Origin: Weeksellaceae bacterium TAE3-ERU29
GTDB lineage: Bacteria; Bacteroidota; Bacteroidia; Flavobacteriales; Weeksellaceae
DNA length: 64,000 bases
Direction of reading: 5' to 3'
Assembly (NCBI GenBank): GCA_019218445.1
Contig: JAHUUM010000009.1
Span: forward strand, 1-64,000
The stretch's first letter is position 1, and the number at the start of each line of letters is the position of its first letter. The notes beneath the pieces are model-generated. The model was given only the letters and a program-made list of their open reading frames with translations. It was not told the origin of the DNA and made no database searches. Positions 62,862 to 64,000 of this stretch are shown one piece after another. The translations under genes were made by a program, and so were the position numbers.

Positions 62862-64000
62862 TTATACAGATGTTACTCTTACTAAATCTGCAAATACTCC
62901 TGCGGCAGTTACCTCTGCTCCTGCTCCCGGTCCTTTTACAACTAATGGTGTATTTTTATACCTTGCAGTGGTAAATGATATGATATTATCACTTCCCGAT
63001 AAACTGAAGAATGGATGTGTTGCATCAACTGATTTTACTTCTACATTGATTTTACCATCTTCTAAAACACCTATTAATCTTAGTTTCTTACCCTCTTCTG
63101 CTACTTTGTTTTTAAATGCCGCAAAATAATCTTCGTTCTTTTCCAATTCTTCATAAAAAGCATCTACACTTGGTGCATTTAAACAAGATTCCGGTAAAAA
63201 GTCTTTTATGTCTACATCTTTCATTTCTAAAGGCAATCCTATTTCTCTTGCTAAAATTAGCATTTTTCTGGAGAAATCTAATCCGTTTAAATCATCTCTC
63301 GGATCAGGCTCGGTATAACCTAAATCTTGTGCTTGTTTAACGACTTCAGCAAAAGTTACATCTCCTACATATTGATTAAATATATACGAAATTGTCCCTG
63401 ATAATATTGCTTCTATTTTTGTAACCTCATCACCACTGATTATTAAATCTTGTAATGTTTTAATAATTGGCAACCCCGCTCCTACATTGGTTTCATAAAG
63501 GAAACTTACATTGTTTTTCTTGGCTAATCTTTGTAATTTCCCATAACGTCTGTACTCTCCGGAATTCGCTATTTTATTACAAGTTACAACTGATACGTTT
63601 TTATTTAATAAATCTTCGTATAAAGAAGCTACTTCTTTGCTGGAGGTATTATCTACAAAAACAGTATTAGGTAGGTTAAGACTCTCTACATATTCTATAA
63701 ATTTAGATAATTCTGCTTTTTCTCCTTCTTCATTTAATTGAGTTTCCCAATTTTCAAGATTAATAAAGTCATTTTGGGCTAAAATCATTTTTCTACTGTT
63801 GGAAATACCTGCAATATTAATTTGTATTTGGTGGTTTTCTACTAAGTTTTCTTTTTCATTTTTAAGCTGTCTGAATAACTCTTTTCCAATGTTTCCTGTT
63901 CCTGCACAAAAAACATTAAAGGTTTTTACCGGAGATAACAACAGACTGTCATGCACAACATTTAACGCTTTGGCTAAATCTGATTTATCTATTACAGCTG
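62862..64000 (-). CDS. thrA: Aspartokinase/homoserine dehydrogenase, C-terminal part
   Basis: The visible part is the homoserine dehydrogenase half: NAD(P)-binding VFCAGTGNIGKELFRQL, TCNKIANSGEYRRYGKL, the substrate region YETNVGAGLPIIKTLQDL and GTISYIFNQY. The frame stays open to the right edge (…SDLAKALNVVHDSLLLSPVK), a linker that in bifunctional ThrA follows the aspartokinase ACT domains. The GTG at 63956 is therefore internal, not a start, and the kinase half lies outside the window. The gene begins the thrABC operon. Confidence 0.93.
   Translation of the reverse strand, partial: AVIDKSDLAKALNVVHDSLLLSPVKTFNVFCAGTGNIGKELFRQLKNEKENLVENHQIQINIAGISNSRKMILAQNDFINLENWETQLNEEGEKAELSKFIEYVESLNLPNTVFVDNTSSKEVASLYEDLLNKNVSVVTCNKIANSGEYRRYGKLQRLAKKNNVSFLYETNVGAGLPIIKTLQDLIISGDEVTKIEAILSGTISYIFNQYVGDVTFAEVVKQAQDLGYTEPDPRDDLNGLDFSRKMLILAREIGLPLEMKDVDIKDFLPESCLNAPSVDAFYEELEKNEDYFAAFKNKVAEEGKKLRLIGVLEDGKINVEVKSVDATHPFFSLSGSDNIISFTTARYKNTPLVVKGPGAGAEVTAAGVFADLVRVTSV

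Noticed and set aside
63954-63956. GTG as the start of a homoserine dehydrogenase gene
   Set aside because: The frame stays open to the window edge with a sensible linker sequence upstream, so the gene is the fused aspartokinase/homoserine dehydrogenase cut by the window.

Overview
The window is very A+T-rich. Its promoters carry the Bacteroidetes -7 element (TAnnTTTG, with TTG about 19-20 bp upstream), ribosome binding sites are mostly absent, and the gene set is flavobacterial: an OmpA protein with thrombospondin type-3 repeats, a DUF3276/PUR protein, PglC/PglD-type capsule genes and a FISUMP-domain surface protein. I place it in class Flavobacteriia, perhaps near Weeksellaceae; the sequence alone does not give genus or species.

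Region 1 (1-9235) looks like the right end of an integrated element carrying a defence island. Five tightly spaced or overlapping genes form one operon: a three-gene ABC-3C conflict system (DUF4297-like nuclease protein, middle component, DUF3732 ATPase), a NA37 nucleoid-associated protein and an AbiC-like membrane protein. A Fic protein with its own palindromic operators, a MerR-like protein, a 51-codon ORF and a frameshifted serine recombinase follow. The recombinase frame runs into the 3' end of an initiator tRNA-Met gene, which marks the chromosomal junction.

Region 2 (9235-19861) is housekeeping: rsmA, an AI-2E-type permease, a MarR regulator, a LysE-type exporter, an S41/PDZ protease lipoprotein, an MsbA-like ABC exporter, an OmpA-family porin, folK and hflX.

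Region 3 (about 19967-46037) is one long capsule/exopolysaccharide locus. An initiating PglC-like phosphosugar transferase and PglD/PglE/PglF-like enzymes should supply a bacillosamine-type first sugar. A VOC/FkbH/ACP trio suggests an acyl-carrier-bound modification. Wza, Wzc, Wzx and Wzy homologues give a Wzy-dependent export route. Six intact glycosyltransferases, two pyruvyl-transferase-family proteins and a nitroreductase-family protein build or decorate the repeat unit. rfbB/C/A and ugd supply dTDP-sugar and UDP-glucuronate precursors; rfbD is absent. Two decayed stretches (23.5 kb, 33.7 kb) record past rearrangement.

Region 4 (46-57 kb) holds a PUR protein, an MBL hydrolase, a PepSY protein, a conserved protein of unknown function, the thrS-infC-rpmI-rplT translation cluster, a Nudix hydrolase, a class-C beta-lactamase-like lipoprotein and pheS.

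Region 5 (56.8-60.6 kb) is repeat-rich. A secreted FISUMP-domain protein lies between copies of the same composite inverted repeats, and a (TG)18 tract lies upstream. The window ends in the thrA-thrB-thrC operon, with thrA cut by the window edge.
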